Assembly: GCA_013388635.1 (NCBI GenBank)
Contig: JACAEX010000078.1
Coordinates: 1-64,000 of the forward strand
Source of the DNA: Syntrophaceae bacterium
GTDB taxonomy: Bacteria > Desulfobacterota > BSN033 > UBA1163
Length of the DNA: 64,000 bases
Direction: 5' to 3'
The position numbers and the translations under genes are program-made. Positions within the stretch are counted from its first letter, which is position 1, and each line of letters starts with the position of its first letter. The notes beneath the pieces are model-generated. The model was given only the letters and a program-made list of their open reading frames with translations, had not been told where the DNA came from and made no database searches. This document shows positions 1 to 9,569 of the stretch, piece after piece.

Positions 1-456
1 CGTAAATGTCAGCCTTCGATATATGTAGCGCTAACGAAACCCTTTGATATAAATCGGTTCATTTCAGTAACCACCTACCGCATCATTCTATCTGAAACAG
101 ATTTTATTCCCCTCGAGGGGCGCGATAGAAAGGACGGGACATCCTATATTGCTCCTGTCAAGAGGGAAAACGAAAGGATTTTATCTTTTATAATAACGAT
201 AACTTAGAAAGTTGGTTTGACTGTGAAAACATTCCTCCCTTCGAATCCCATGGTGGATTTACGTTTGCCTCGACGAATCTCCCGCCAATGACGAACTCTG
301 AATCTAAGCGTTATCATGATCCGGCATGTCCCGCCAAAGTGGGACCACCCAGCATCCCTTATCCAGATTCCAAAGTTCAGCGAGAGGCCCAGCAATTGTC
401 CCGCACGAGGTCCCCAATAAGCCTCAATGTTGGTTCTCAGATCAAGAGGGACGGAG
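1..456. other. No gene seen
   Basis: AT/GC-mixed stretch with only short ORFs in several frames, none with a good ribosome binding site or a recognisable motif. I see no tRNA, array or clear terminator. It ends at a transposase remnant, so it may be decayed mobile DNA. Confidence 0.5.
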
Positions 457-576
457 ATGGACGGGGCATTCTATCACATCACCTCCCGAGGCGATGAACG
501 CAAAAAGATCTTCCGGATCGAAAAGGACCCCCTACAGAAAGCAGTCCAGCGTCTCAAGAGCAGGCTGGGTGAATAG
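457..576 (+). pseudogene. REP-associated (Y1/TnpA_REP-type) transposase remnant
   Basis: A 39-codon ORF too short for the ORF track. It starts MDGAFYHITSRGDERKKIF, the characteristic N-terminus of REP-associated tyrosine transposases (GA.YHVTSRGNER..IF), and then jumps within a few residues to a Leu/Arg-rich end (VQRLKSRLGE) like the extreme C-terminus of the family. The central part with the catalytic HUH and Tyr motifs is absent, so this looks like an internally deleted, inactive copy. Similar residues (LRSRGTE) precede the ATG in frame, suggesting the original start was upstream. The family call rests on motif recognition. Confidence 0.6.
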
Positions 577-632
577 TGTAGACCTGAACCCTCTTATCCA
601 GTAGTCTCTCTTCTGAAAAGGTTGGCAGGTTC

Positions 633-1217
633 TTAAGGTTTTATCGCTCTTCGGCCTTCTGAGAAGGCCTTTTCAGATATTTTTAAATTGATTTCTCGAA
701 ATCTCGGATGGGTCACTGTTTCGATGGCCTCCTTCAGCCTCTCATGAGAAAAAGGAAATCTGGGATGGGCAGAGGCAAAACTGATCAGGGCGATATTGGC
801 TGATTGGGCTGACCCAAGTTCCCCGGCCAGTTGATCCGCTCCGAATATATAAACCTCGATCCCCTTCTCTTTGAGGTAAGCTCTGATCTGCCTCTCCATA
901 TAATCCGGATCCGGAGCATTGATAAAACAGAGGCCGCCGTTCTGGCCATTTGTAGAGGGTTTGAGAAAGGGAAGGGTCCTGTAGGCCTCGTTCTTTTCAA
1001 GAGAGAGGAGAATGTCCGCACCTCCTCTTTTGACGAGGGGGCTGTTGAATTCTCCGATCTTCAAATAGGTGATCACAGACCCTCCCCGCTGACTCATCCC
1101 ATGATCTTCTGAACCGATCAGCGGGTATCCTTCTCGAAGCGCCATCTCGGAGAAGATCCGTGTGAGCAGGAGAACCCCTTGCCCCCCTACGCCGGATATA
1201 ATAATCTGGACGTTCAT
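633..1217 (-). CDS. iorB: Indolepyruvate:ferredoxin oxidoreductase beta subunit
   Basis: A 194-aa gamma-domain subunit of the 2-oxoacid:ferredoxin oxidoreductase family. The N-terminus MNVQIIISGVGGQGVLL is the typical GxGGQG motif, followed by GSEDHGMSQRGGSV, which is diagnostic for IorB. The subunit pairs with IorA to oxidise aryl pyruvates (indolepyruvate, phenylpyruvate) to aryl-acetyl-CoA while reducing ferredoxin. The ORF track extends upstream to 1520, but that part is out-of-frame iorA and the palindromic spacer. The ATG at 1217 fits the family start. It lies 80 bp downstream of iorA in the same direction, so the two are probably co-transcribed. Confidence 0.93.
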   Translation of the reverse strand: MNVQIIISGVGGQGVLLLTRIFSEMALREGYPLIGSEDHGMSQRGGSVITYLKIGEFNSPLVKRGGADILLSLEKNEAYRTLPFLKPSTNGQNGGLCFINAPDPDYMERQIRAYLKEKGIEVYIFGADQLAGELGSAQSANIALISFASAHPRFPFSHERLKEAIETVTHPRFREINLKISEKAFSEGRRAIKP

Positions 1218-1237
1218 GATGTGCAGCTTCCCTTCAC

Positions 1238-1258
1238 CCCTGCCTACCGGCAGGCAGG
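1238..1258. repeat. CCTGCCTRCCGGCAGG palindromic repeat
   Basis: Short palindrome (CCTGCCTACCGGCAGGCAGG) in the iorA-iorB spacer. Related palindromes occur inside the HdrA-MvhD gene (8653-8674) and, more degenerate, near 30437. Probably a small dispersed element. Confidence 0.5.
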
Positions 1259-1297
1259 CTATCCCTCTCCCACCAGGGGAGAGGGGAATGGAGTGGC

Positions 1298-3400
1298 TCA
1301 ACTGACTTGGTAGATGGCTTCCTGAGCGCAAACCTCCATGCAGAGACCGCAGTCCACGCAGGTCAGTCGATTGATCTCCACGCGTCCGTCCTCTCTCCTG
1401 ACCAGAGAAGGGCATTCGAATCGTTTCAAGCAGAAACCACAGCCGATGCATGCACCCACAGAAGGCATCTCGATCGCAGAGGTCGGACACTCCACGACGC
1501 AGACGCGGCAACCGGTACATCTATCGTAATCGATGACATACCCACTCTCGGTTCTGGAGATCGCCTGTTCAGGACACTGGATCATACAGGTATCGCATTG
1601 AGCACAGGCCTCCTCCTGATACACAGGCAGAAGGGACCGATCCATCGCTCCGCTTTTCACCGGTGGAAGACCTTTCTCTGGTGGAGGAATATGACGGATC
1701 TCCACCTTGATCGGTTTGATCTTGAGCTGGTCCTTCTGATGGATGACACAGGGATAGCGGGCGATGAGAACCGCCATGCCACCGTCTCGCTGCTGAGTAT
1801 ATCGGTAAGCCTTCTCGGTTTCGCTGATCATCCCCTTGATATCATAGGGATTGACCACACGAATATATCTGACCCCACAGCCCTTGACCAGTTCTTCGAT
1901 CGAGAGAGATCTTCCAGGATGGCCATCAGCTGTGATCCCGGTTTCCGGAGTGGGTTGCATCCCTGTCATCGCTGTAGTCGAATTGTCGAGGATGACAAGA
2001 ACGAAGCGAGCCCCATTGTAGACCGCATTCAGAAGGCCCTGTGTCCCGGAATGGTAGAAGGTTGAGTCTCCAATGGTGGCGATGATGGGCATCTCTTTAC
2101 CATCTTGATGATAGGCTTGATACAGGCCGCTTGCAATGGTGATGGCAGCCCCCATGTCGTGACAGGTATCGACCGCTTCCATATTCATCCCCAGGGTGTA
2201 GCATCCGATGTCGCTGGGGAAGATACCGTTGGGAAAGGCCTTCTTAATGGCAAAAAAGGAGGCCCGGTGAGGACAGCCGGAGCAGAGGGTGGGTCGGCGA
2301 ACGGGCAGGCCAAGGCCAGCTACCATTTTTTCGAGAGATAGAGTGGATGTGCTCTCCTCTATGGGAATGGAGAATCTGCGGCAGAGATCCCCTATCACCT
2401 GAGCAATGGTTTCAGGAAGCATTTCTCCTTCGTTTGGAATGGTTCCATCCAATCGGCCGATCACTTTTGACTTGTCACGGATCTGAAGTTCGATGACCGG
2501 TTCGGTCTCCTCAAGGATCAGGAGGTGATCGCATTTCTGGAGGAAGGCCTCCACGATAGCATTGGGGAAGGGAAATGGAGTCCCTATCTTGAGGATGGGG
2601 ATCTCTTTCTGAAGGCCCTTCTCAAGGAGAATGTCCCTTGCGATGGCATACCCAATCCCACCGGCGATGATCCCTAAGACGGCTCTGTCCCGATCATTCT
2701 CGATGAAGTTGAGAGAGGTCATGGAGTTGAACTCTTCGGCGATATGCTTAAGCTTTGCATTGAGCTGCTTATGGAGGGTGAAACGAAATCTCGGTGTTGC
2801 GCTCCATCGCTCGGGATTGTGCTGAAAGGCTGCTCTCCTTTCCATTTTACGAACGGGATGAAAGGAGACGGTCTGCTGGGCATGAGAAACCCTCAGCACC
2901 GGACGGAGAATGACCGGGATCTGGTATTTCTCAGAAATTTCGAAGGCAGTGGGCAACATCTCCTGGGCCTCTCTCGGATTGGCAGGATCGAAGACCGGAA
3001 CCTTTGCAAACATGGCCATAAACCGGGTGTCCTGCTCCGTCTGGGAGGAGTAGGGCCCTGGGTCATCACAGACGACGATCACAAATCCGCCGATCGTTCC
3101 AATGTAGGCGGAACTCATGAGGGGATCGGCGGCCACATTGAGCCCCACCTGTTTCATAGCCACAGCAGCCCGTTTACCGGTGTATGAGACAGCGAGCGCA
3201 TTCTCGAAGGCCACCTTTTCATTGGTCGACCACTCCACGTAGATGTCGAGATCGTTCTCCTCCTTAAATCGAACCACAGCCGGCAGGATCTCTGAACTCG
3301 GGGTTCCGGGATAGGCGGCGAAGAATTGGCATCCGGCTTCTACAAGACCTCTTGCAATCGCTTCGTTTCCAAGAAGGACCCGTTTTTCTTTCTCCGACAT
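1298..3400 (-). CDS. iorA: Indolepyruvate:ferredoxin oxidoreductase alpha subunit
   Basis: A 700-aa catalytic subunit of the cytoplasmic IOR. The N-terminal pyrimidine domain starts LLGNEAIARGLVEAGCQFFAAYPGTPSSEI. The TPP-binding domain carries GDSTFYHSGTQGLLNAVYNG and the Asn/Thr pair of the metal site (LDNSTTAMTG). The C-terminus has four Cys clusters (CAQCDTCMIQCP, CTGCRVCVVECP, CIGCGFCLKRFECP, CVDCGLCMEVC), whereas IorA usually has two [4Fe-4S] motifs, so this version seems to carry extra ferredoxin-like capacity. I chose the ATG at 3400 over the track's GTG at 3406 because AAAGG sits 5 nt upstream of it. It is upstream of iorB and near trpB2, which points to aromatic amino acid or indole metabolism. 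Confidence 0.93.
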   Translation of the reverse strand: MSEKEKRVLLGNEAIARGLVEAGCQFFAAYPGTPSSEILPAVVRFKEENDLDIYVEWSTNEKVAFENALAVSYTGKRAAVAMKQVGLNVAADPLMSSAYIGTIGGFVIVVCDDPGPYSSQTEQDTRFMAMFAKVPVFDPANPREAQEMLPTAFEISEKYQIPVILRPVLRVSHAQQTVSFHPVRKMERRAAFQHNPERWSATPRFRFTLHKQLNAKLKHIAEEFNSMTSLNFIENDRDRAVLGIIAGGIGYAIARDILLEKGLQKEIPILKIGTPFPFPNAIVEAFLQKCDHLLILEETEPVIELQIRDKSKVIGRLDGTIPNEGEMLPETIAQVIGDLCRRFSIPIEESTSTLSLEKMVAGLGLPVRRPTLCSGCPHRASFFAIKKAFPNGIFPSDIGCYTLGMNMEAVDTCHDMGAAITIASGLYQAYHQDGKEMPIIATIGDSTFYHSGTQGLLNAVYNGARFVLVILDNSTTAMTGMQPTPETGITADGHPGRSLSIEELVKGCGVRYIRVVNPYDIKGMISETEKAYRYTQQRDGGMAVLIARYPCVIHQKDQLKIKPIKVEIRHIPPPEKGLPPVKSGAMDRSLLPVYQEEACAQCDTCMIQCPEQAISRTESGYVIDYDRCTGCRVCVVECPTSAIEMPSVGACIGCGFCLKRFECPSLVRREDGRVEINRLTCVDCGLCMEVCAQEAIYQVS

Positions 3401-3517
3401 GATCACCTTTCTGCCTGCTCAAGGCCTCTCGTAGCCAGTCGCCCCGCCACCGAGAACTGAGGAGAAGGGGAAGGAGGGCGTGAAGAAATTTTAAACCATG
3501 CGATCGAGAATCTCAAC

Positions 3518-3790
3518 TCATCGCTTTTCTTCGTTTTTGCTCTTCCTGGCCTTTTCGACCAGTTCCACAATCGTCTGGATCCTCGTCTTGGCAGGAGAGG
3601 CAAGGGCGCGCTCGATCTGATCAACTGAGTAGTGTTCGTTCAGGAATGCTCGTATTGCGAATCTGAACTCCCAGCAGATGATGACTTGTCTGCAAGGAAG
3701 GCCTTCATTCACTGTGCGGCAGTATCGGAAGGGGACTTCTCCGCCCAATTGCGGGCATCGAATGGTAAGGGCATCGTGTTCCTCGATCAT
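3518..3790 (-). CDS. Small conserved-looking Cys-containing protein, unknown function
   Basis: A 90-aa protein with IRCPQLGGEVPFRYCRTVNEGLPCRQVIICW in its first half: four Cys with a pattern (CP.LG.EVPF.YC....GLPC...I.CW) that could bind a metal or cluster, followed by a helical C-terminus rich in Arg and Lys. I recall similar short proteins in Desulfobacterota beside redox genes but cannot name the family. No strong ribosome binding site precedes the ATG. It lies between trpB2 and iorA on the same strand, 118 bp before the iorA start, so it may belong to the iorAB transcript. Confidence 0.6.
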   Translation of the reverse strand: MIEEHDALTIRCPQLGGEVPFRYCRTVNEGLPCRQVIICWEFRFAIRAFLNEHYSVDQIERALASPAKTRIQTIVELVEKARKSKNEEKR

Positions 3791-3819
3791 TTCATAAGTA
3801 TCTCAGCACCATCTCACCC

Positions 3820-3848
3820 AAAAAATCCTGCGGGCCGAGCCCGCAGGA
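3820..3848 (-). terminator. Rho-independent terminator of trpB2
   Basis: On the minus strand TCCTGCGGGC-TCG-GCCCGCAGGA is a perfect 10-bp stem with a 3-nt loop followed by TTTTTT, starting 9 nt after the trpB2 stop codon. Textbook intrinsic terminator. Confidence 0.9.
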
Positions 3849-3856
3849 CGCTTGGA

Positions 3857-5248
3857 TTAAACAGGTTTTCCCTTTCTCATCATCTTTGGCTTGGGCAGGC
3901 CTTCCACTCCTTTAAGAGATTTCCTCATCTCCTCTTCCGGCAGTGGGTAATCGACCAGCTTTCCACTGAAATAGGAGTCATAGCCGCCCAGGTCCATCAG
4001 GCCATGGCCACTCCAGTTGAGCAGGATGACCTTCTCTTTTCCCTCCTCTTTGGCCCTCTTCGCCTCTTCAATCACTGTGCAGATCGCATGGCTGGTCTCA
4101 GGAGCTGGGATCGCCCCCTCGGTTCTCGCCCACTGGACAGCGGCGGCATAGGCCTCTAATTGGTTGTAAGCCCTTGGCTCGATCAGTCCCTCGATGATCA
4201 ATTGGCTGAGAAGAGGGGCGATACCATGGTATCGTAACCCTCCGGCATGGATCGGCGGTGGGATGAAGGCATGTCCGAGGCTATGCATGGGAAGAAGGGG
4301 GGTCGTGGCAGCGGTATCACCGAAGTCGTAAATGAAGGGAGCCCGGGTCATCGTAGGGCAGGAGGCTGGTTCTGCAGGGATGATGGTGATCTTGGCACCG
4401 TTGATCTTATCCAGAACGAAGGGGAAGGAGAGACCGGCAAAGTTACTTCCACCGCCTGCGCAACCTGTGACCACATCGACCTTCTTCTCTCCAAACTTCT
4501 CTAACTGTTTTTTTGCCTCGAGGCCGATGATCGTCTGGTGCATGAGGACATGGTTCAAGACGCTTCCCAATGAGTACCGCGTATCCTTGGAGGTGACCGC
4601 ATCCTCAATCGCCTCGCTGATGGCAATTCCAAGGCTTCCCGGAGAGTCCGGGTTTTCTTCTAAGATCTTTCTCCCTGCATTCGTATCTTTGCTCGGGCTG
4701 GGAACACAATTCGCTCCCCAGGTGTTCATCATCAGGCGTCGATAGGGTTTTTGATCATAGCTGATCCTCACCATGTAGACCTTACACTCCAATCCGTAAA
4801 GGCAACAGGCAAAACTGAGGGCGCTTCCCCACTGCCCGGCGCCGGTCTCTGTGGTCATCCGTTTGATCCCGAAGATCTTGTTATAGTAGGCCTGGGCAAC
4901 GGCCGTGTTGGGCTTATGGCTTCCCGGAGGGCTGACGCCCTCGTTCTTATAGTAGATTCTTGCAGGCGTTTCCAAAGCCCTCTCAAGGGCATAGGCTCGA
5001 TGAAGCGGGGTCGGTCTCCAGAGAAGGAGCTTCTCCATCACCCCATCAGGGATATCGATCCAGCGTTGCTGGCTGACCTCCTGTTCGATCAGGTTCATCG
5101 GGAAGACAGGAGCAAGATCCTGAGGACCGATCGGCTTTCCGGTTCCAGGATGGATGGGTGGCTGAAGGGGGGTTGGAAGATCTGCCTGGATATTATACCA
5201 TTGCTTTGGAATCTCATCCTCTCTGAGAAAAACCTTGAACTCCTTCAT
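3857..5248 (-). CDS. TrpB2-type tryptophan synthase beta chain
   Basis: A 463-aa PLP enzyme of fold type II. It matches the longer TrpB2 form by its N-terminal extension ([24 protein letters not shown]) and by the RPTPLHRA and [10 protein letters not shown] motifs, the latter carrying the Schiff-base Lys. The glycine-rich phosphate loop [12 protein letters not shown] is also present. TrpB2 condenses serine and indole (or uses related substrates) without needing a TrpA partner, and no trpA is seen here. A strong AGGAGGAG ribosome binding site precedes the ATG, a promoter lies at about 5.38 kb and an intrinsic terminator follows. The nearby iorAB suggests a role in indole/tryptophan salvage or catabolism, which is inference. 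Confidence 0.92.
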   Translation of the reverse strand: MKEFKVFLREDEIPKQWYNIQADLPTPLQPPIHPGTGKPIGPQDLAPVFPMNLIEQEVSQQRWIDIPDGVMEKLLLWRPTPLHRAYALERALETPARIYYKNEGVSPPGSHKPNTAVAQAYYNKIFGIKRMTTETGAGQWGSALSFACCLYGLECKVYMVRISYDQKPYRRLMMNTWGANCVPSPSKDTNAGRKILEENPDSPGSLGIAISEAIEDAVTSKDTRYSLGSVLNHVLMHQTIIGLEAKKQLEKFGEKKVDVVTGCAGGGSNFAGLSFPFVLDKINGAKITIIPAEPASCPTMTRAPFIYDFGDTAATTPLLPMHSLGHAFIPPPIHAGGLRYHGIAPLLSQLIIEGLIEPRAYNQLEAYAAAVQWARTEGAIPAPETSHAICTVIEEAKRAKEEGKEKVILLNWSGHGLMDLGGYDSYFSGKLVDYPLPEEEMRKSLKGVEGLPKPKMMRKGKPV

Positions 5249-5360
5249 AGGCTCCTCCTTCTGTTTTAAAAAATTTTCTTAAGTTTGAAGACAATTCACC
5301 CTCGTCTCCTTTTCTAAGTGATTGAGTAGAAGAGTACGGTCCCCCCCAAACTTGAATTTC

Positions 5361-5389
5361 CCAATATCAATAATTGACCGTATTGTCAA
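5361..5389 (-). promoter_or_regulatory. Candidate sigma-70 promoter for trpB2
   Basis: On the minus strand TTGACA, a 17-nt spacer, then TATTGG. The -35 is perfect and the -10 is weak. It leaves a leader of about 105 nt before the trpB2 ATG. No riboswitch or clear attenuator was recognised in that leader. Confidence 0.45.
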
Positions 5390-5676
5390 GAGATATTTGT
5401 TTGTTACGTCCTATCTTTGAAGGAATTTGAAAAGTAGGGGGGATGAGAGATTCAGTTAATCATTAACGGAGAACAAGGCCCAGCGATCCATCAGTTGCTC
5501 AGGAAATGTAAGTCTCAGGTAATGGTCAGGGTAAAGATGCCAGTTTAGTTGATGGGTTAGGTCATTGGTCTTAAAGATTTCAGCTTACGCCTTGCCTTTG
5601 CCCAAACTGGCTTCCTAAGCTTAACCCCAACCCTGATGACAAGGTCCGTTTTCATGGTTTGAGGGTGACGGAGCGG
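5390..5676. other. Intergenic stretch between trpB2 promoter and Hdr operon end
   Basis: No ORF with support and no strong terminator hairpin seen. It holds the end of the large Hdr-type operon on one side and the trpB2 upstream region on the other. Confidence 0.4.
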
Positions 5677-7434
5677 TCAGGTAAGGTTTTTCTGAAACAG
5701 TGGCTCCCTCGCCAACCTCAGTTCTAAGTCACATTGGAGACACCGTCTGGCCTCCTTTACGGCCTCTTCGTCATTGAAGGAACGGACGACCTCGGAAAAT
5801 GTATGACACCTTTCTGAAAGAGGTGATTTAGGTGGATCGGACCTTTTGAGATCGGCAAATCCCTTCTCTCTTTTCCCTGTATACGAAAGGTTGCCATCTC
5901 GCTCTGCAAGGGTTTCATCGATCGAGCCGTTACCGCCCAGAAACCTGTCGATCGAGCTTGCGGCCCTCCTTCCAGACTCAATGGCTTCGATGACACTGCT
6001 TGGGCCCTTGACTGCATCACCACCGGCAAAGACACCCTCAATGTTTGTCTTTAATGTAGTTGGATCGGCAGAAAGCGTTCCCGCATCGGAGCATCTGAGT
6101 TCTTCGAAGGTCCCTTCTCTGTCCAGTTGCTGACCGATAGCGATGATGAGATTGTCCGCATCTATTTCGAAATTTGAACCCCTCACCGGTATTGGAGACC
6201 GGCGGCCACTTTGGTCAGGGTCCCCTAATTCCATTCGGATGCACTCAATCCCCGTAAGTCGGCCATTCTTGCTCAGAATCTTGACCGGCGCTGTTAAAAA
6301 ATGGAAGGTCACACCTTCCTGCTCGGCTTCATCCACCTCTGCCCTCATCGCCGGCATTTCCGAGCGGGTGCGGCGGTAGAGAACGATAACTTTTTCAGCG
6401 CCAAGACGTTTCGCAACACGAGCAGCATCGATAGCACTATTCCCTCCACCTATGACGACCACCTTTCCCCGGAGGAGAATCCTTTCTCCCCCATTCACCC
6501 TTTCGAGGAATTCGATTCCCCAGAATAGGCCATCTGGGGAGGTACCCTCCAGATCGATTCTCCTGCTGGATTGTAGACCTGTGGCGACAAAGATCGCCTC
6601 AAAACCCTCTCTTTTCAGTTGGCCGAAATCGAAATCTCTTCCCAATTTTGTGTCTGTCTTGAGTTCGACTCCCAGGCTTAAAATCCGATCGATCTCCGAG
6701 TCGAGAACCTCGTCCGGCAGCCGGTAACGCGGGATTCCATACCTCATCATTCCTCCAGGCTTCGATCTCCCTTCGAAAACGGTAACCTGATGGCCTTTCT
6801 TTCTGAGGTAGAAGGCCGCTGTCAGACCGGCAGGACCTGCGCCGACCACAGCTGCCCGATGACCGGTATCCCCTGCCACTTTCAAGCCGACTTCAAGTTT
6901 AGCACCGGCTTTGTCAGCGGCATATCTTTTCAACGCACAGATGGAGATCGGTTGATTCACCTCTCCCCTCCGGCAGTCACGCTCGCATGGATGGGTGCAG
7001 ACGCGACCCAGGATTCCAGGGAAGGGGACCTTTTCGAGAATGACCTTGTAGGCCTGTTCAGGATTCCCCTGAGCGATCAGTCTCAGGTACCCGGGAACAT
7101 CGATCCCGGCAGGACATGCTTTTGTGCAGGCTGGCGGACCTTCGGGAACGTACTGCTCGGCCGAGATGGAGCGAATCGGCCTGATGATATCGAGGATTGC
7201 AATGCCATTGGGGCAGACGGTCTCGCATCTGGCGCAGGTGGTACAAAACCATGGAAGAGGAGAATCTGAGATCTGATCGATGAGGTCGAGCTCCACATGT
7301 CTGAGAATCCGTCGAATGTTGAAATCCTTCACACCGGTCATGGGACACGCTGAGCTACAGGTCCCGCATTGCTCACAGGTTCTGAACCTCTTCACATCGT
7401 TTAGCCTTTCCCTGAAGAGCGCACTCCTGTCCAT
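5677..7434 (-). CDS. HdrC-like ferredoxin domain fused to GltD/NfnB-like NAD(P)H flavoprotein
   Basis: A 585-aa fusion. Residues 1-95 carry two HdrC-type [4Fe-4S] motifs ([12 protein letters not shown] and [12 protein letters not shown]). The rest is a glutamate-synthase-small-subunit (GltD) type module: a Cys-rich region ([28 protein letters not shown]), an FAD Rossmann motif ([15 protein letters not shown]) and a second nucleotide site ([20 protein letters not shown]). It should oxidise or reduce NAD(P)(H) and pass electrons through the clusters. It is the last gene of the operon, 13 bp after the HdrA-MvhD fusion, which suggests it is the pyridine-nucleotide port of that complex. The exact acceptor is unknown. 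Confidence 0.85.
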   Translation of the reverse strand: MDRSALFRERLNDVKRFRTCEQCGTCSSACPMTGVKDFNIRRILRHVELDLIDQISDSPLPWFCTTCARCETVCPNGIAILDIIRPIRSISAEQYVPEGPPACTKACPAGIDVPGYLRLIAQGNPEQAYKVILEKVPFPGILGRVCTHPCERDCRRGEVNQPISICALKRYAADKAGAKLEVGLKVAGDTGHRAAVVGAGPAGLTAAFYLRKKGHQVTVFEGRSKPGGMMRYGIPRYRLPDEVLDSEIDRILSLGVELKTDTKLGRDFDFGQLKREGFEAIFVATGLQSSRRIDLEGTSPDGLFWGIEFLERVNGGERILLRGKVVVIGGGNSAIDAARVAKRLGAEKVIVLYRRTRSEMPAMRAEVDEAEQEGVTFHFLTAPVKILSKNGRLTGIECIRMELGDPDQSGRRSPIPVRGSNFEIDADNLIIAIGQQLDREGTFEELRCSDAGTLSADPTTLKTNIEGVFAGGDAVKGPSSVIEAIESGRRAASSIDRFLGGNGSIDETLAERDGNLSYTGKREKGFADLKRSDPPKSPLSERCHTFSEVVRSFNDEEAVKEARRCLQCDLELRLAREPLFQKNLT

Positions 7435-7447
7435 GGGGCATCCGTCC

Positions 7448-9568
7448 TCACGAAAGTCCGAGTTGTTTCACCATCTCTCTCATCAGAGCAGCGAACTTAG
7501 GCCCATCTGCCGCAGAGCACCAGGCAACCCAGAGCCTGGTCGGATCAAATCCTCTCTTTGTCAACTTCTTTTTGGCCCGCTCCATCCTGTTTTCGCAGGC
7601 ATAGTTGCCCGTGATGTAGTGGCAGGTTGGAAACTCACATCCCACGACCAGGACACCGGCCGCGCCCAGTTCGAAGGCACGTTCGATCAATTTGACGGGC
7701 ACTCTGGCTGAACACATCACCCTGATCAGCCTGCCATTGGGAGGGTACTGGAGTCTGCTCACGCCAGCCATATCGACGCCGCCCAGGGCGCACCAGTGGC
7801 AGACAAAACCGAGGATCTTTTCTCCCGGCTTCTCCTCAAGGGCTGCTTCCACCTGGGCAAGAAGCTGATCATCCGAGTAATGGACGATGGTGATACACTC
7901 CTTTGGGCAGTCGGCGGCGCAGAGGCCACATCCTTTGCACAGAGCCTTGATCACCGAAGGCTGTTGATCATCGCCCAATTGGATGGCGCTGAATGGGCAG
8001 TTCTTGTAACAGAGGCCGCATCTCGTGCACTCGGTTGGATCGATGTCTGCAACGATGCCTTCTGCCTCCACGTATCCTCTTTTCATAGGGATGGAGACCC
8101 TCATCGCCGCTGCAGTTCCCTCCTCAGAACTCTCCTTCAAATTTTTTGGAGACTTTGCGCATCCACAGAGCGCAATGCCCGCTGAGGGGAAATCGACCGG
8201 ACCGAGTTTAACGTGGGCTTCCTGGAAGAAGCCATCCGAATTGGCTGAGACCTTGAGGAGCCCCTTGATCTTTTCCACCGTGTCGTCTCCCTGAAAGGCA
8301 GTGGTGAGGACCAGGAGGTCAGATTTGATCTCTAGTTCCCTTCCGAGAAGAATATCGTGGACATGGACCGAGAGATTCCCGTTGGCACGGGTCACCACGG
8401 GATATCGATCGTCTGGAAATCTGACGAATTTAATCCCTTCTGATTTGGCCTGATCCAAGTCGAAATGTTCCTCCTTTACCATGCTGAGGTCTCTGTAAAG
8501 GATATGGATCCGAATCTCCCTGTTAATTTCTTTAAGGGCAAGGGCATTCTTGACCGAGATTGGGCATCCGAGGTTACAGCACCCCCGGGACTGGTTCTTC
8601 GAATTGACGCAGTTGATCATGACCACATCCTTGATCTTGAGTTCAGAGCGCGCCTGCCTGCCGGACAGGCAAGGGGCTCGGGGTTCGGGGTTTTTGGACA
8701 TTCCGATCAATATTTCCTCAAGCTGGAGCTGGGTGATGACGCGCGGATCCTCTCCATATCCGTATTGTCCTACTGGTTCGATCTCCCTCATCCCGGTCGC
8801 CACCACAATGGTGGAGATATCAAGAGTCTCCCTTCTGTTGTCCTCTTTTGACCTGATCGTCACCTTATAGTTGCCGATGTACCCTTGAACGGTTTCAATC
8901 TCTGTATTGGTGTAGACCTTGATATTTGGGTGGGATGTCACAAGGGCTGCTTTCGTCCTTGCGATTTCAGAGGCTGGGATCGTCTGATGGTGATGAGCCA
9001 CACGGCAAATCCTGTTCAATAGTCCGCCCAGTTGGACGTCCTTTTCTACCAGGACGGCACGGAAACCTTGATCCGCAATGTGAAGGGCAGCCGTCATGCC
9101 TGCTATTCCGCCTCCGATGATCATACAGTCCGTTTTAACGGGAAGCCTGACCTCTTCACCTTCTTCGAGGAGGATGGCTTTGGCCACACCCATTTTAACG
9201 AGGTCCTTTGCCTTTTGCGTGGCGATCTCCGGCTGACCCATATGGACCCAGGAGACCTGTTCCCTGATGCTGACGAATTCGAGGAGATAAGGGTTTAGCC
9301 CCGCCTCTTTGACCGATTGTTTGAAGAGGGGTTCGTGGGTCCTCGGCGTACAGGAGGCGATCACCACCCGGTTCAGCTGGTGCTGTTTGATGGCTTCCTT
9401 AAGCCGGGCCAGGTAATCGACGGAACACGACCACTTGCCCTCATCTGCAAAGGCCACGCCTTTGAGGCCCCTGGCGTACTCCACCACCTCTGGGACGTTG
9501 AGAAAACCTGCGATGTTTGACCCGCAGTCACAGATGAATACGCCTACCCTGACCGACTCATCCATCAC
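7448..9568 (-). CDS. HdrA-like flavoprotein fused to MvhD/FlpD
   Basis: A 706-aa HdrA-type protein: an N-terminal cysteine segment ([12 protein letters not shown]), an FAD Rossmann motif ([21 protein letters not shown]), two ferredoxin motifs ([24 protein letters not shown]) and a C-terminal MvhD domain with a [2Fe-2S]-type region ([30 protein letters not shown]). HdrA is the flavin-bifurcating core of heterodisulfide reductases, and MvhD links it to an electron donor. A dispersed palindrome is embedded in frame at 8653-8674, adding residues around [16 protein letters not shown]. The track start is GTG at 9568, with an ATG one codon later that is equally plausible. It nearly abuts the upstream HdrA gene. 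Confidence 0.88.
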   Translation of the reverse strand: MMDESVRVGVFICDCGSNIAGFLNVPEVVEYARGLKGVAFADEGKWSCSVDYLARLKEAIKQHQLNRVVIASCTPRTHEPLFKQSVKEAGLNPYLLEFVSIREQVSWVHMGQPEIATQKAKDLVKMGVAKAILLEEGEEVRLPVKTDCMIIGGGIAGMTAALHIADQGFRAVLVEKDVQLGGLLNRICRVAHHHQTIPASEIARTKAALVTSHPNIKVYTNTEIETVQGYIGNYKVTIRSKEDNRRETLDISTIVVATGMREIEPVGQYGYGEDPRVITQLQLEEILIGMSKNPEPRAPCLSGRQARSELKIKDVVMINCVNSKNQSRGCCNLGCPISVKNALALKEINREIRIHILYRDLSMVKEEHFDLDQAKSEGIKFVRFPDDRYPVVTRANGNLSVHVHDILLGRELEIKSDLLVLTTAFQGDDTVEKIKGLLKVSANSDGFFQEAHVKLGPVDFPSAGIALCGCAKSPKNLKESSEEGTAAAMRVSIPMKRGYVEAEGIVADIDPTECTRCGLCYKNCPFSAIQLGDDQQPSVIKALCKGCGLCAADCPKECITIVHYSDDQLLAQVEAALEEKPGEKILGFVCHWCALGGVDMAGVSRLQYPPNGRLIRVMCSARVPVKLIERAFELGAAGVLVVGCEFPTCHYITGNYACENRMERAKKKLTKRGFDPTRLWVAWCSAADGPKFAALMREMVKQLGLS
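8653..8674. repeat. Palindromic repeat inside the HdrA-MvhD gene
   Basis: TGCCTG-CCGGA-CAGGCA within a longer GC-rich stretch. It is related to the spacer palindrome at 1238-1258. It is read in frame and does not break the gene. Confidence 0.55.
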
Positions 9569-9569
9569 G

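Noticed and set aside
652-672. GGCCTTCT/AGAAGGCC hairpin followed by TTTT
   Set aside because: Lies inside the conserved iorB C-terminal coding region and points away from it; probably chance.
1307-2065. 252-aa plus-strand ORF opposite iorA
   Set aside because: Antisense shadow of a clearly conserved gene, with low-complexity His/Asp/Arg composition and no ribosome binding site or family motif.
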